A stretch of 64,000 bases of DNA from Pezicula radicicola (Eukaryota > Ascomycota > Leotiomycetes > Helotiales > Dermateaceae): positions 859,956-923,955 of the forward strand of contig PDUO01000011.1 in assembly GCA_003008705.1 (NCBI GenBank), in the 5' to 3' direction. Of this stretch, positions 35,361-45,913 are shown piece by piece. The notes under the pieces were generated by a model, which made no database searches, was not told the origin of the DNA, and was given only the letters and a program-made list of their open reading frames with translations. The position numbers and the translations under genes are program-made. Each line of letters opens with the position of its first letter. Position 1 is the stretch's first letter.

Positions 35361-37623
35361 CTATCCCACAATGTGATCGATTTTAACACAAGTGGGTTTC
35401 CATAATTCTGTATCATCCTGATTCCACCCAGGACCACCCCCTCGCCCAGGCCTTCCTCTTCCTGGTCCTCCAGGCCCTCCAGGTCCCCCCTTGCCTGGCC
35501 TTCCATTGCCAGGTTCGTCTTCGCCAGGTCTGCCTTCACCAGGTTTATCTTCAGAACCAGGGCCATGTCTCTCCGGTCTGTCCCCACCTTCACCTAGGGG
35601 TGGTCCACGGCCAAACCCCGGATTACGGCGAGCCAACATAGGCCACATTGGTATGAAACATTTCTCCTGTAAGGCAATCAGCAAAAATCCCAGTGATTCT
35701 AAGACAAGGAGCTCACATCATAAGCACATCTCTTCTCGCAACCGACCCATTCTCCAGCCCACCCAAGCCAAGCCATCAACTCCTCCACACCCTCAATCCA
35801 CCTCTCAATTTCCATTTTAATCCCCTTGTTCTCCAGTACCTCTGAATCCTTCAAAGGAGCGCTGAACTTGGATTCCCACATCCCTTCAACGGATAATCCT
35901 ACATCAACTAGAACATCACAGATACCTCCGTGGGTCTCTTCGACGGCCCATTTCAGGGTATTCTCTTCCGGAGAGAGAAGTAATCCTTCTTGTGGATCTA
36001 GTAATCTTGTGTGATGAAACTGACATCGAGCATGCGTATCGTTGAAAAGACGGGATCCTCTAGCCCAGATATCACTTGTGATCTCTTCACCCCTTGAAGC
36101 AGGATATTCAAGGAAAGGCAACAGGAAAGAGTGTGTAAGATCTCTGACCTCGACCATCCATTCCCGAATGGCTGTTTGGTTTTTTATGATCATGATTGGT
36201 ATTTGGTTGTACTTCTGAAGTACCATAAGAAATTCAGCAAGGTCCCCAGCGTTGCGTTGTACGATCTCATTGGTCATGACCGTCCAGTCAATCCCGCTAC
36301 AGTTTGGAGCTGAACTGAGGAGGTCATGCAAGACTCTTTCTGAGTTTTCTTTCATGATGGAAGCTTCGGTTGTGGTGACTGCATCTAATGTGTGAGCCCT
36401 TCGACGGCGGGTCAAATGGGTCAAGCCTTCTGCTCTTGTCCCGTTGCTCCCGGGACCAGTCCAAAGTCCACTACTGGTTAAGTTCAAAGACTTCTGTTCC
36501 TTTTCTGCACGAGCGATAGCTTGATTGCTGAAGATTGGAGAGTAGTAATTAAGAACCCCACATGAAAGAGGTTTAACACGTATCTCTCCCAGTCCAGCCC
36601 CAAGAGCTGAGGAACCGTAATGAGTTGAGGCACTCGTGAACCATCCCCAAGCCTGAGATCGGAGAAACGGTTCTCCTCCCGTTCCACGTCTCCAATTTGG
36701 GGGTCCAGGAGGGTCCGTAGGATTTGTTACCCGATCAGTATTTGTTTGAGAGGGTGGAAGGGGAAAGTATGAAGTCATATCGGCCCTCTTCGCAAGGTCA
36801 ACATCTCTGACATCTTGAACGAACTTGTCTTTGTCTCCGCTATCGTCTTCTGCAAGAAGTGGTGCCGTAATATTGAGATGTGATACCAAGCGTAGTGATG
36901 GGCTGGAAAAATTGCACACAATCATTTCAAAGCCAGCATTCATCCTAACAATTCCCTCGTAACCCCAGCCTGGACCTCCAAATTTCTTATCACGTAACCA
37001 ATCACAAAGGCCAGTCGCACGAGCATATTCATCGTAAAGGCCTCTGAAACCTCGACCATCTTGAACTGGGCCACTCACATTTCCGTAGAGCTGAAGCATT
37101 TGAGTGTCCATTTGGCCAGTGCCCATAAGAGTCGCAGACTCGCCGTCAAAATAGATACATTGCATAGGGCGAGTGGTTTGATATGTGAGCATATGAGAAT
37201 TTCGGGTTGAACCCATAATTCCGTAAGCCATTTCGCTACAGTATTTGAGTATAACAATCTCTAAAGGCACGTCAAACTTGGGACTTACATATCAAAAGAT
37301 ATCCACTCCGGGCTTGGTGGTAATTTTCCATCTCTCCGACCATGATATAACTTCGTGAAAGGAGGTATCTCACATGGAGCTATGCTATGGCCATTTGGGA
37401 AGAAGGTATTTGAAGACTGTTGCAGCAGTCCATAGACTGAAGCAAAGTAATGCGGTGCTGAAGATGAGAAGTTGAAGTTCCAACGACTTGCAGGGCTGGG
37501 TAGTATTTGCTCGCTTTCGCTGTGGCTGATAAGGGGATGTTGATCCGAGGCGCTCAAGGGTTTTATGAGCGAGGAGCAAAGGAAAAAAAGGCGGAGAACA
37601 GTGGAGTCAAAAGAAAGTAACAT
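35361..37623 (-). CDS. large secreted or surface protein of unknown function
   Basis: Exons 37623-37289, 37235-35717 and 35666-35361 give 719 residues. An N-terminal hydrophobic stretch (LRLFFLCSSLIKP) looks like a signal peptide. The central part begins GSTRNSHMLTYQTTRPMQCI and contains LCDWLRDKKFGGPGWGYEG and several Cys and N-glycosylation sites. The frame crosses both introns cleanly. The last exon adds a low-complexity tail rich in Gly, Pro, Glu and Arg (GEGRPGEDEPGNGRPGKGG), collagen-like in spacing. I have the impression of a conserved fungal secreted family, but I know no function. An upstream in-frame GTG was not used. Confidence 0.8.
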
Positions 37624-38125
37624 GATGCAAAGCACGACTGCAACAGCAACCGCGAGGAAATTTTAGTTATCATGTAGAAAGGACATGATGTGAGGTTATA
37701 TTCGAGATGAGTTTCTATGCTGGCGCTGGCCGCGTAAGCTTGATAAGGAAATCTATTACAGGGCAGGTGCAGGACACACCGCAACAGGGTGTGCATTTAG
37801 CGAGATTGGGGCAGTGATTAGATATATACTGTCTTTGCATGAATACAATGTATATTTCCCACCAACAAAAGTAAAGATTTTGCATTGTTCATAGACTAGG
37901 AGAGTAGGAGGCTGAGCAGCGTTCATCTTCTGCCTAACCAGCAGAAATGGCAACAAGCGACAGAAATGACATGAGGCAATGCATCAACCCGAAACCTAGC
38001 ATTGACAGCCCGAGCCCTATCAAGATAGCCAAACTGGGATCGTCTGCTATTCCGGTCTACGGTATATTTGAGCCTCTTTACCATATAAACAAAGCAAGAA
38101 ATTCCTTCTAGCTGCACTAGGAGTA
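37624..38125. other. intergenic
   Basis: Between two minus-strand genes; no element recognised. Confidence 0.4.
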
Positions 38126-38854
38126 TCACCTGCCACTTTTTGCAACCAGTTGTAGACGAATACTGGCATCGCCGTGAACCAAATCGGAACTGTTAGCACC
38201 ATTTTTTGCGACTAGTTGCACATGAACACTAGTATCGTGGAGAATAGAAACCGAATTGTTGATGCCATTTTCCGCGATAACTTGCAGATGAAAGGTGGCA
38301 TCGAGCTGGACTGGATCAGAATTCTTGACACCGTTTCCCTCGGCTGGGTGTAAATGGATAGTGGTATCGTGGAGGACTGAATCGGAATTGGTGACGCCAT
38401 TTCCTGTGATCGGTTGTAAATGCATGGTGGCGTGTGGGAGTATTGGAAGCAGTGGGAGCGCCAGATGTGTCGGCAGGTTAGGGATTGTTTTGTTGCGTCT
38501 TGCTAGTTGATTTTTGTGTATATAGGCACCTGGCCATAATTAGATACTACCTATGTTCATTCAGATGCTCACTTACCTCCTGGATTGGCTGGGTCTGGAA
38601 TCATTCCACGTGCTCTTGTTTTCTCTCTTCGCCTAGCTATGGCCTCCTTGGAGCGTTTGCTGTGAATGAATTAGTAGCAAATTCGCCTCAAGCAAAAGTC
38701 ATCATGGGGTGATGATACTCACCCACGCAGAGGTGGCGATAGGAAGGAATTTAGAACGTAAAGGAAAAGTGTATACATACTTATGTCGCTTTGGGACTTC
38801 ATTCGTGGATATCTCAGGGATACTATTGGGATTGAGCGCAATGACCGGTGCCAT
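38126..38854 (-). CDS. small protein with four-and-a-half 22-residue repeats
   Basis: Exons 38854-38781, 38659-38577 and 38529-38126 join in frame to 186 residues. The N-terminal part is basic (KRHNKRSKEAIARRREKTRA). From residue 88 to the end the protein is made of 22-residue units of the form hHLQxxxxNGxxNSDxxLHDxT (88-109, 110-131, 132-153, 154-175, and a half unit). At DNA level these are 66-bp tandem repeats with moderate divergence, all in frame, so the frame is under some constraint or the array is young. No signal peptide or Kex2-type dibasic sites between repeats. Function unknown. Exon 1 is short and less certain. Confidence 0.6.
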
Positions 38855-40411
38855 AATTGCTAGCACATTGATAATGTGCCCGCTAACCCTTCAAGATAGC
38901 AACGTACTGGCTAGTAAGTACTAGGCAGCCTGACGAAATTTGAGTATCGGTAACAGCGCGGAAGCGGAAAAGGCGAAGAAGCTGAAGTTGGAACTGGAGT
39001 TGAAGGGCAAAGACCAAGAGAGACAGTGACAAACAATCGCTCAATAATGAGGTCCTCCGCTAAGACAACAGTACAATTACCAAAGGCAGTGAGATACCAC
39101 ACCCTGCTCTATCGTTGACTCGGGGAAGTTGGTCGTTGAATGAGGAAGGAAGGCACTGAGTGGAACGAACATACCTAGTCATACTTGTTCATCACATGAC
39201 TATGATCAACACATACCGCGTTCCCATGGAGAAGGCAGCACGAAAGCACAAGACTAGTTTTCGATATCTACAGCAATCAAAGCATTTACAAGGACCCTCC
39301 TTAGGGTGCACATATATATAAATGGTAAGCAGGCTCAACAACCTTACTTTAGCGCCAACAAACTAGAGTTAAAAGTCGGCCAAAAGAATGCCTTCGTGCT
39401 CAAGAGCTTAGTTGACTACTAGGTCAATGTCTAGCTGTTGCTTTATAATTATGTTGTGTAGCTTTGTTGTCAGTATTTAGGGGTGGTCCGGATGGGGTCG
39501 CAAGGCCAACTACTGTTGTGTAGTTAAGGCAGGAGTGCATCTGATCCATAGGTAGGTAGCTAAAGGTAGTCATCTTCTTTGCTCTTCCCTGACCATCACA
39601 GCTGCTCGGAATGCAGAAGACTTTCGGATCAGAGGTTGATCTTAATCCCTTCGCGTCCATCTCGTTTTGTGAAAGTAGGAAAGATACCTGGGTATCGGCT
39701 GATTGCTTCAGCCTTGAAGTAGTTCGAGGACTTGTAGGCCTAGGTAATAACCAGAGCATAGCAAGATTGAAATGGTGCATCTTCGTAGGTAAGTAGATGC
39801 CTTTTGTTCGTTGAGGGAGGAAGAGATGGAGATCTGGCTCCACTCATCGCGAAACGCGGTAACGAGTCATGTGATTCTAATGAACGGGGATGGATGGATC
39901 CATCAAATCACAAATGGGCTCGATGTCTCCGACCTTCCGGCAACAACCTACTTTCAACGTACATATCCAACTTTCTCTCCTCAATGACCATCGCGAGTGC
40001 GTCGTCTTTACCGAATGCCATTGGCAGAATTGAGCGCTGGTGACTGTCTTCAGCTGAGGAAGAAACGAAACAATTGCAAGTTAGTGCTGTCGCAAAGGAT
40101 CAATACGAGTTCAGCAGGCTGGAAATAGAACCAGTCTCGACTAGAGCTCTCCAAACGCCTATTGTTTCTACGCATTTTCTGTGACAGACACAGCCATCAA
40201 TGATCATCCCGAAATTCTGGAAGATCAGATCAAAAGATCGCCAGCTCCCCTTGACTTCTTCTCTCTAAAGTTTTGGCTTGCCAAGATTCTTATTTCAACT
40301 TCATCAAAAGCCGGTCTTTACTTTTAAGTCTTTCGTTATCACGTTATCAGGTTCGCAAGGTCGGCCACATTTGTTCTGTGAACTACTTATCTTGTAATCA
40401 ATTTCTGGAAA
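38855..40411. other. intergenic, GH72 promoter region
   Basis: No supported gene; the 139-codon open frame at 39424-39843 (-) starts at GTG and has no family signal. An ATATATATAAATGG motif is at about 39309. Confidence 0.45.
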
Positions 40412-42229
40412 ATGCGCCAATACAGCATTTTGGGTCTCTTGGCCAGTATTTCTACAATTGTTACTGCCGACGTCACTCCAGTTTCGGTGACTGGCAATGC
40501 CTTCTACGCTGGCAGCGACCGATTTTTCATCCGCGGCGTGGACTATCAGCCAGGTTAGTCTTAATCATCTGCTTCCCGTGGTGTTGTCAGTCTGATAGGA
40601 TTACAGGTGGAGGGACCGGTGTTGTTCAAGACCCTATTGCAGACTCGACAAGTTGCCTACGAGATATTGCACAATTCACAAAGCTAGGCATCAATACGAT
40701 CAGAGTGTAGGTGCTCAATTTCTAGGAACAAAATTACCCCTTTGGGTTCAATTACTTATTTCTCCTGAATCATGTTTAAATTACTCCCAAATTTCTAGAA
40801 CGAGAATACTAACTCCGAGTCAGATACGCCGTAGACAACTCTGCCAATCATGACACCTGCATGAATGCTCTCGCTGCGGCCGGAATCTACCTCGTTCTCG
40901 ATGTCAATACTCCTTTATATTCGATCAACCAAATAGCGCCAGCAACTTCTTATAATTCTGTTTATCTTCAATCTGTGTTTGCAACTATAGATGCCTTCGC
41001 TGGCTATAGTAATACACTTGCATTCTTATCCGGAAACGAAGTCATCAACCAGGCTAGCAATACAGACGCAGCGCCTTATGTGAAGGTATGAAGTGTTGCA
41101 AGCACTTATCTAAGTTCAGAAATTCCAAGACTAACTTTGGGGACTGTTTTAGGCAACAACACGAGATATGAAACAATACATTGGTAGCAGAGGTTACCGG
41201 ACGATTCCAGTGGGCTATGCAGCTGTATGTACTCAAGTCTTTATAGCAATCACCCTTCTAGGAGTGGTCAAGTCACCCCTGAGCTATCTAGAACAAGTAA
41301 ACTAACTGCCGAGTTTTTGACTTAGGCCGATGTCGCGAGCAATCAGCAAGTATTAGCTGAGTATCTGAACTGTGGAACTACTGATCAACGAGCGGACTTT
41401 TACGCCATCAACGACTATTCATGGTGTGATCCATCTTCGTTCACGACCTCCGGATGGGATGTTTTAGTTAAGAACTACACTGGCTATGGAATCCCTCTAT
41501 TGTATGTCTTACCCTCGTTAGACTTGAATTACTTTACTGATCGCTAGCAGTATGAGCGAGTATGGCTGCATTACCAACAACCGTACCTTCCAAGAAGTAG
41601 CTGCTTTGTACTCAACACAAATGACAGATGTTTTCAGTGGTGGACTTGTGTACGAGTACAGTCAGGAAGGAAATGGCTATGGCAAGTGATAATTTAATTT
41701 CTCGTTTTCTGCATTCTTCTAATACATCATAGGTCTCGTTTCGATTTCCGGCCAGACCGTCACAGAAGAACAGGGGTTCACCCTCCTCGAAGCCGCTTTC
41801 AAAAATACTCCTAACCCAAGTGGAACTGGTGGAGCCATGACCACATCTGCGGTCTCAACCTGCCCAACTGCATCCTCCGAATGGCTTGTTCAGAATGACT
41901 CTCTGCCAGCCATCCCATCTGCTGCTGCTAAGTTTATGAGTACTGGAGCGGGTGTGGGTCCAGGTTTGCAGGGCAAGGGGAGTCAGAACTCAGGCGGTGC
42001 TGACACAGGAAGCACTGGGACAGCTACAGCAGGCTCAGGCACAGTCACATCAACGGCCAGTGCGTCAGGAACAAAAGCGACATCGACGTCCAAGTCAACA
42101 TCTACGTCCGGATCGTCTTCGTCGAACTCGACCAGCGGGGCTACGAGACCGCCTACTTCAAATTCAGGGCTGATTGGAACAGTCGCCGTAGCATTGTTGG
42201 GAGTTATGGGTGGCTTTATGGTGCTGTAA
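40412..42229 (+). CDS. GH72 1,3-beta-glucanosyltransferase (Gas/Gel family)
   Basis: GPI-anchored cell-wall enzyme that elongates beta-1,3-glucan. Exons 40412-40553, 40607-40706, 40824-41085, 41153-41224, 41326-41501, 41551-41681 and 41733-42229 give 459 residues. A signal peptide ends near TIVTAD; VTGNAFY...RFFIRGVDYQPGG is the family start. Catalytic acids are in SGNEVIN (Glu153) and MSEYGC (Glu254). There is no Cys-rich X8 module, so it is the short type. A Ser/Thr stalk and hydrophobic tail (GLIGTVAVALLGVMGG) fit GPI anchoring. Two of its six introns (40707-40823 and 41225-41325) belong to the repeated-intron family, and the last (41682-41732) uses a GC donor. Confidence 0.95.
40707..40823 (+). 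mobile_element. introner-like intron 1 (GH72 gene, phase 2)
   Basis: 117-nt intron with blocks TTCAATTACTTATTTCTCCT, GAATCATGTTTAAATTACTC, TCTAGAAC and ATACTAACTCCGAGT that recur in four other introns of the window. Its 3' end is slightly shorter (ends GAGTCAG). Confidence 0.75.
41225..41325 (+). mobile_element. introner-like intron 2 (GH72 gene, phase 0)
   Basis: 101-nt intron whose 3' half (TATCTAGAACAAGTAAACTA then ACTGCCGAGTTTTTGACTTAG) matches the family; the 5' half is diverged, so this looks like an older copy. Confidence 0.65.
41682..41732 (+). other. GC-AG intron
   Basis: The GH72 frame requires a donor GCAAGT after GGC-TAT-G and an acceptor CATCATAG; no GT donor restores the frame. 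GC-AG introns are a known rare class. Confidence 0.8.
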
Positions 42230-42583
42230 TAAATGATATGAAGGTCAACCAGGTGTAGACCAAAAATAGATGTGTATATAAATTACTATTGAAGATTATG
42301 ACCATATCATCTCTGAAGCGTGTTGAAGTGTTCGGAGTATGAAGCCAACTAAGGTTGTGAATGGAAAGCCACTGAAGTGTCCCACGTGATCTCGCAAAGA
42401 CATGCCAAAACAGGAACTATTTGTTATCTCTTCGGGCCTCCTCTTCTCGAGCTCCTCTATCAACCCCACCTTCAAGAGAACTTACAGGCAGCCCAAGGCG
42501 GAAAGTTGGCCAATCTACCTGTATATAGCCATCAATCCATCCTGCCCTTCAATCGTGCAAAATCCCCATTTCCTGTACTCACA
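42230..42583. other. intergenic
   Basis: Spacer between the GH72 and amidase genes; contains a CACGTG at about 42383. No gene. Confidence 0.4.
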
Positions 42584-44585
42584 ATGACGGTAACAACAGC
42601 TTCCGGGGCTTCGTGGGAGGCCGTAGCCAAAGATAGACAGAAGCACCGTGATGCGACCATTGCAGTTGTCGAACCAGCCCTTCCAGATATCTCCGACGTG
42701 CCATTGAATACGATCCCTGTAGCTAAGAAAGTACTAACAGCAGAAGAGATCAAGATTACTGAAACTTCAGTCGAAGTACTTGTGGTCAAGCTTGCAAAAG
42801 CTGAGCTCAGTGCCGTGGAGGTTGCTAAAGCATTTTTACGCAGAGCTGGACTTGCGCAGAAATTAGTATGTAGAGTCTCTACCTCGATCGAATGTAGCTA
42901 ACAGTAATGGAAAATAGACAAACTGTATCACTGAACTCCTCCCTGAACGCGCTCTGAGTCGTGCAGCACAACTCGATAAATACCTTAAGGTGAACGGCAA
43001 GCCCATGGGGCCTCTGCATGGTATTCCTATAAGTGTGAAGGAGCATATGACGATGAAAGGACTTGACATCAATGCTGGATTCATCTCGTGGATTGGGAGA
43101 GTTGGTGAAGATGATGCACATATCTTGAAGATATTATTCTCTGCTGGGTGTATTTTCTACGCGAGGACTACTCAACCCCAGAGTCTGATGCACTTGGAGA
43201 CGAGTAGCAGCATATATGGGTATGGAAATCAAGGATGAATTTGCGGGATATATGCTCATGTAGTACAGCACAACTGTCAACCCATTCAACACTAAGTTAA
43301 CGCCTGGTGGCTCATCCGGAGGCGAGGGAGCTCTGATAGGATTCAGAGGCTCATGTCTAGGAATTGGCACTGACATCGGAGGGTCTATTCGTTCACCTGC
43401 AGCTAATAATGGCGTTTATGGAATGAAACCCACTACACTACGGCTACCGGTTGCAGGCTGGTCGGCCACGATGGCAGGTGCTAATCAAATTATACCCACC
43501 ATTGGACCTTTATCAACAAGTCTCGAAGGATGCAAATTGTTCATCAAAACTCTTATCGATGCTAAGCCATGGTTAAGTGAACCCACGTTGTTACCGTTCG
43601 AATGGAAGGAAGGCGACCCATTTGTTGGCAAGAAGTTAAAGGTAGCAGTTCTATGGGACGATGGGGTTGTAAAGCCTCATCCACCGGTCACGAGAGCACT
43701 GCAACAGGTTGTCGACAAGCTTAAAGCAAAGGCAAATGTAGAAGTGGTTGATTGGACCCCTTACAAGCATGATCTGGTAAGTCCTCGGGCAAATTTGCAC
43801 CTTCTCGGTCCAACTACTTATTCCTAAATTATGTTTGAGTTCCTCACGATAAATATTTAGAATAAGTAAACTAACTCCGAGTTTCTGATTAGGCTTGGAA
43901 TCTTATTGTAGGTTGCCTTTTGTGCCCTGTAGTGGATCATTAGCTGACCAAATCTCAAGGCAAACCTTTACTTCTCTGATGGAGGGACACAAGAATCTGA
44001 CGCTATCGATGCGTCTGGTGAACCTTGGATGCCTCTAAGCAAATATATCATAAAGGAAAACCCACATGTCGAAACGCATACCATATCTTCTCTTTGGGCC
44101 TCACAAGTGCGCCGAGATACATACCAGGCCGAATACGCCGAACAATGGAACAAGACGGCTACGTCAACTGGACCCAATGGAGAACTAGAGGGCATGGTTG
44201 ATGTGATTTTATGCCCAGTAGGACCTGGGTCGGCGCCAAAACTTGAGACTGCGAAATGGTGGGGATACACAAGTCAGTGGAACTTGCTAGATTATCCCGC
44301 ATTGGTATTTCCGGTCGATAAGGTGGACGTGGAGAAGGATGCAGGAAAGGTAGCGTATGAGCCAAGGAATGAGCAGGACGCCTATAACTGGAACCTGTGG
44401 GATGTCGAAGCTTACAAGGATGCGCCCGTTAGCTTGCAACTCGTTGGTCGGAGGTAAGTCACACTACTTATATAGGCGTGGACAATGCTAACGGTTCCTG
44501 GGATAGGTATGAAGACGAGAAGGTCATTCGGGCTCTGGAAATCATAAAGGAGGAGACAGGTTTGCCATTTGTCCAATATGTTTAG
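42584..44585 (+). CDS. amidase (amidase-signature family, acetamidase-like)
   Basis: Hydrolyses amides to acid and ammonia. Exons 42584-42865, 42918-43219, 43269-43776, 43893-43907, 43960-44453 and 44507-44585 give 559 residues in one frame. The catalytic triad is visible: Lys135 in GIPISVKEH, cis-Ser210 in PGGSSGGEG, and nucleophile Ser234 in GTDIGGSIRSPA. The order and length match fungal acetamidases. No signal peptide, so cytosolic. Exon 4 is only 15 nt (AWNLI) and lies between a 116-nt introner-like intron and an ordinary 52-nt intron, which suggests that a single exon was split by intron gain. The preferred amide is not predictable. Confidence 0.94.
43777..43892 (+). mobile_element. introner-like intron 3 (amidase gene, phase 0)
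   Basis: 116 nt. It begins GTAAGTCCTCGGGCAAATTT, carries TGTTTGAGTTCCTCACGATA and ends AAGTAAACTAACTCCGAGTT then TCTGATTAG. It is one of the best-preserved copies. Confidence 0.8.
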
Positions 44586-45034
44586 ATGAATCTACTTGAT
44601 TGAAAGAGAAACTGTACCGTAAAACCTTGCTGTACCTCAGCGAGTCCTGGAGTGGTAAACAAGTTAATGCATTTGTTAGTTTATGCCACGTGACCTCGCT
44701 AACAGACAATAGGAGACAATTGGCATTGAGAGGTGAACAATAGGCTTTCAATGATACACTCTGAATAGTGTCCTATAGAACAAGTCAGTAACAACAATAG
44801 GTAAAATTTGGCATAATGGCAGAGGGAAATCTCAATTGTTCGTTAGTTTTGCTAGGTAGGTACTAAAGAAATTTCTCCAACCCAACTTCTGCTCCTCCTT
44901 TCCTTTCTTTCTTCGAGCCGCCCATATTTCCAACTGGCCCGTAACTTTCTTACCTCCGACATTCTCTTGTAACTTCTTAATTCTCACTTGTCAATAACTC
45001 ACCGCATTTCAAACCAACCTACAAAACCGCCAAG
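44586..45034. other. intergenic
   Basis: Amidase 3' region and promoter of the coiled-coil gene, pyrimidine-rich near 44880-44910. No gene. Confidence 0.4.
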
Positions 45035-45913
45035 ATGGGAGCTACAGCTTCTTTGGTGTTGGACGAGTACCATGCACTCACCGCCGAAATTCACCGAGTT
45101 CGAGCCAGAGATGCGAACAACCAACGCTATATGGACGCCCAGGAGGACCATATACAACAGCTGTATCACCTATTGGCTCAAAAGGATGACGAGTTGGAAG
45201 AACAAGAGGGCCACATCCAGCAACTACATCGCCAGTTGGCCCAGAAGAATGACGAGTTAGATGCAAAGGACGCATTGATCGATGAGCTCAAAGTTCATCT
45301 AAACAAGGTCAGTAAATCCCTGAATTAATTGGTTTAAGTACCTCAGAACTAACCTTGCACAGAAAGAAAAATACAACGATGACAACGAGAAGTACTATGA
45401 CAACGACGCCGATGTAGATATCAGAGCGATGTTGTACCGCGAGGACAACTTTGTCGTAAGTGCAACCTGTGAACTATTAAATTTATCAAAAACTGACTGT
45501 TCAAAGTCACCAGAGGCCGAGGTCAAGAAGGAACCACTCTCTCGCTCTTCTTCTCCCTTACCAACTACTGAGGCCCGTCACACCTCATACGCCTCCTCTC
45601 TCCCCGACCTTGTCACTACTAAACCACCTCCATCACCACCTCATTACTCTCCTACTCCTGCTCCCCGCGACTCTCCCACTCCCTCTTCCTCTTCTCACGC
45701 CTCTCTCACGCCATCTCCTTCGTCGACTTCCTCGCGGAAGAGATGTTCGCCGTCTTCGGACGATCAAAACCAGTTTTTAAAGAGATTGAGAGCTGTAAGT
45801 GCCCCTCTCTTTCCTTTACTGAAATCGAATTTAAATTGACTGTTATTTAGGGCGACAACATCATATACCGAGTCGGCATGGCAACTAGCGGTGTTAATTT
45901 TAACTATGAGTGA
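45035..45913 (+). CDS. coiled-coil protein with possible N-myristoylation signal
   Basis: Exons 45035-45307, 45363-45455, 45507-45794 and 45851-45913 give 238 residues; not recognised. The N-terminus MGATAS fits the M-G-x-x-x-S myristoylation pattern. Residues about 10-95 form a coiled coil with a near-repeated unit (HIQQLYHLLAQKDDELEEQE then HIQQLHRQLAQKNDELDAKD). Then come an acidic stretch (NDDNEKYYDNDADVD), a Ser/Pro-rich region with many SP sites (PPPSPPHYSPTPAPRDSP), and a basic end (FLKRLRA). Three introns split it at phase 0. A membrane-tethered scaffold is a guess. Confidence 0.65.

Noticed and set aside
39424..39843. 139-codon minus-strand frame
   Set aside because: Starts at GTG, odd composition, no domain; no splice context.
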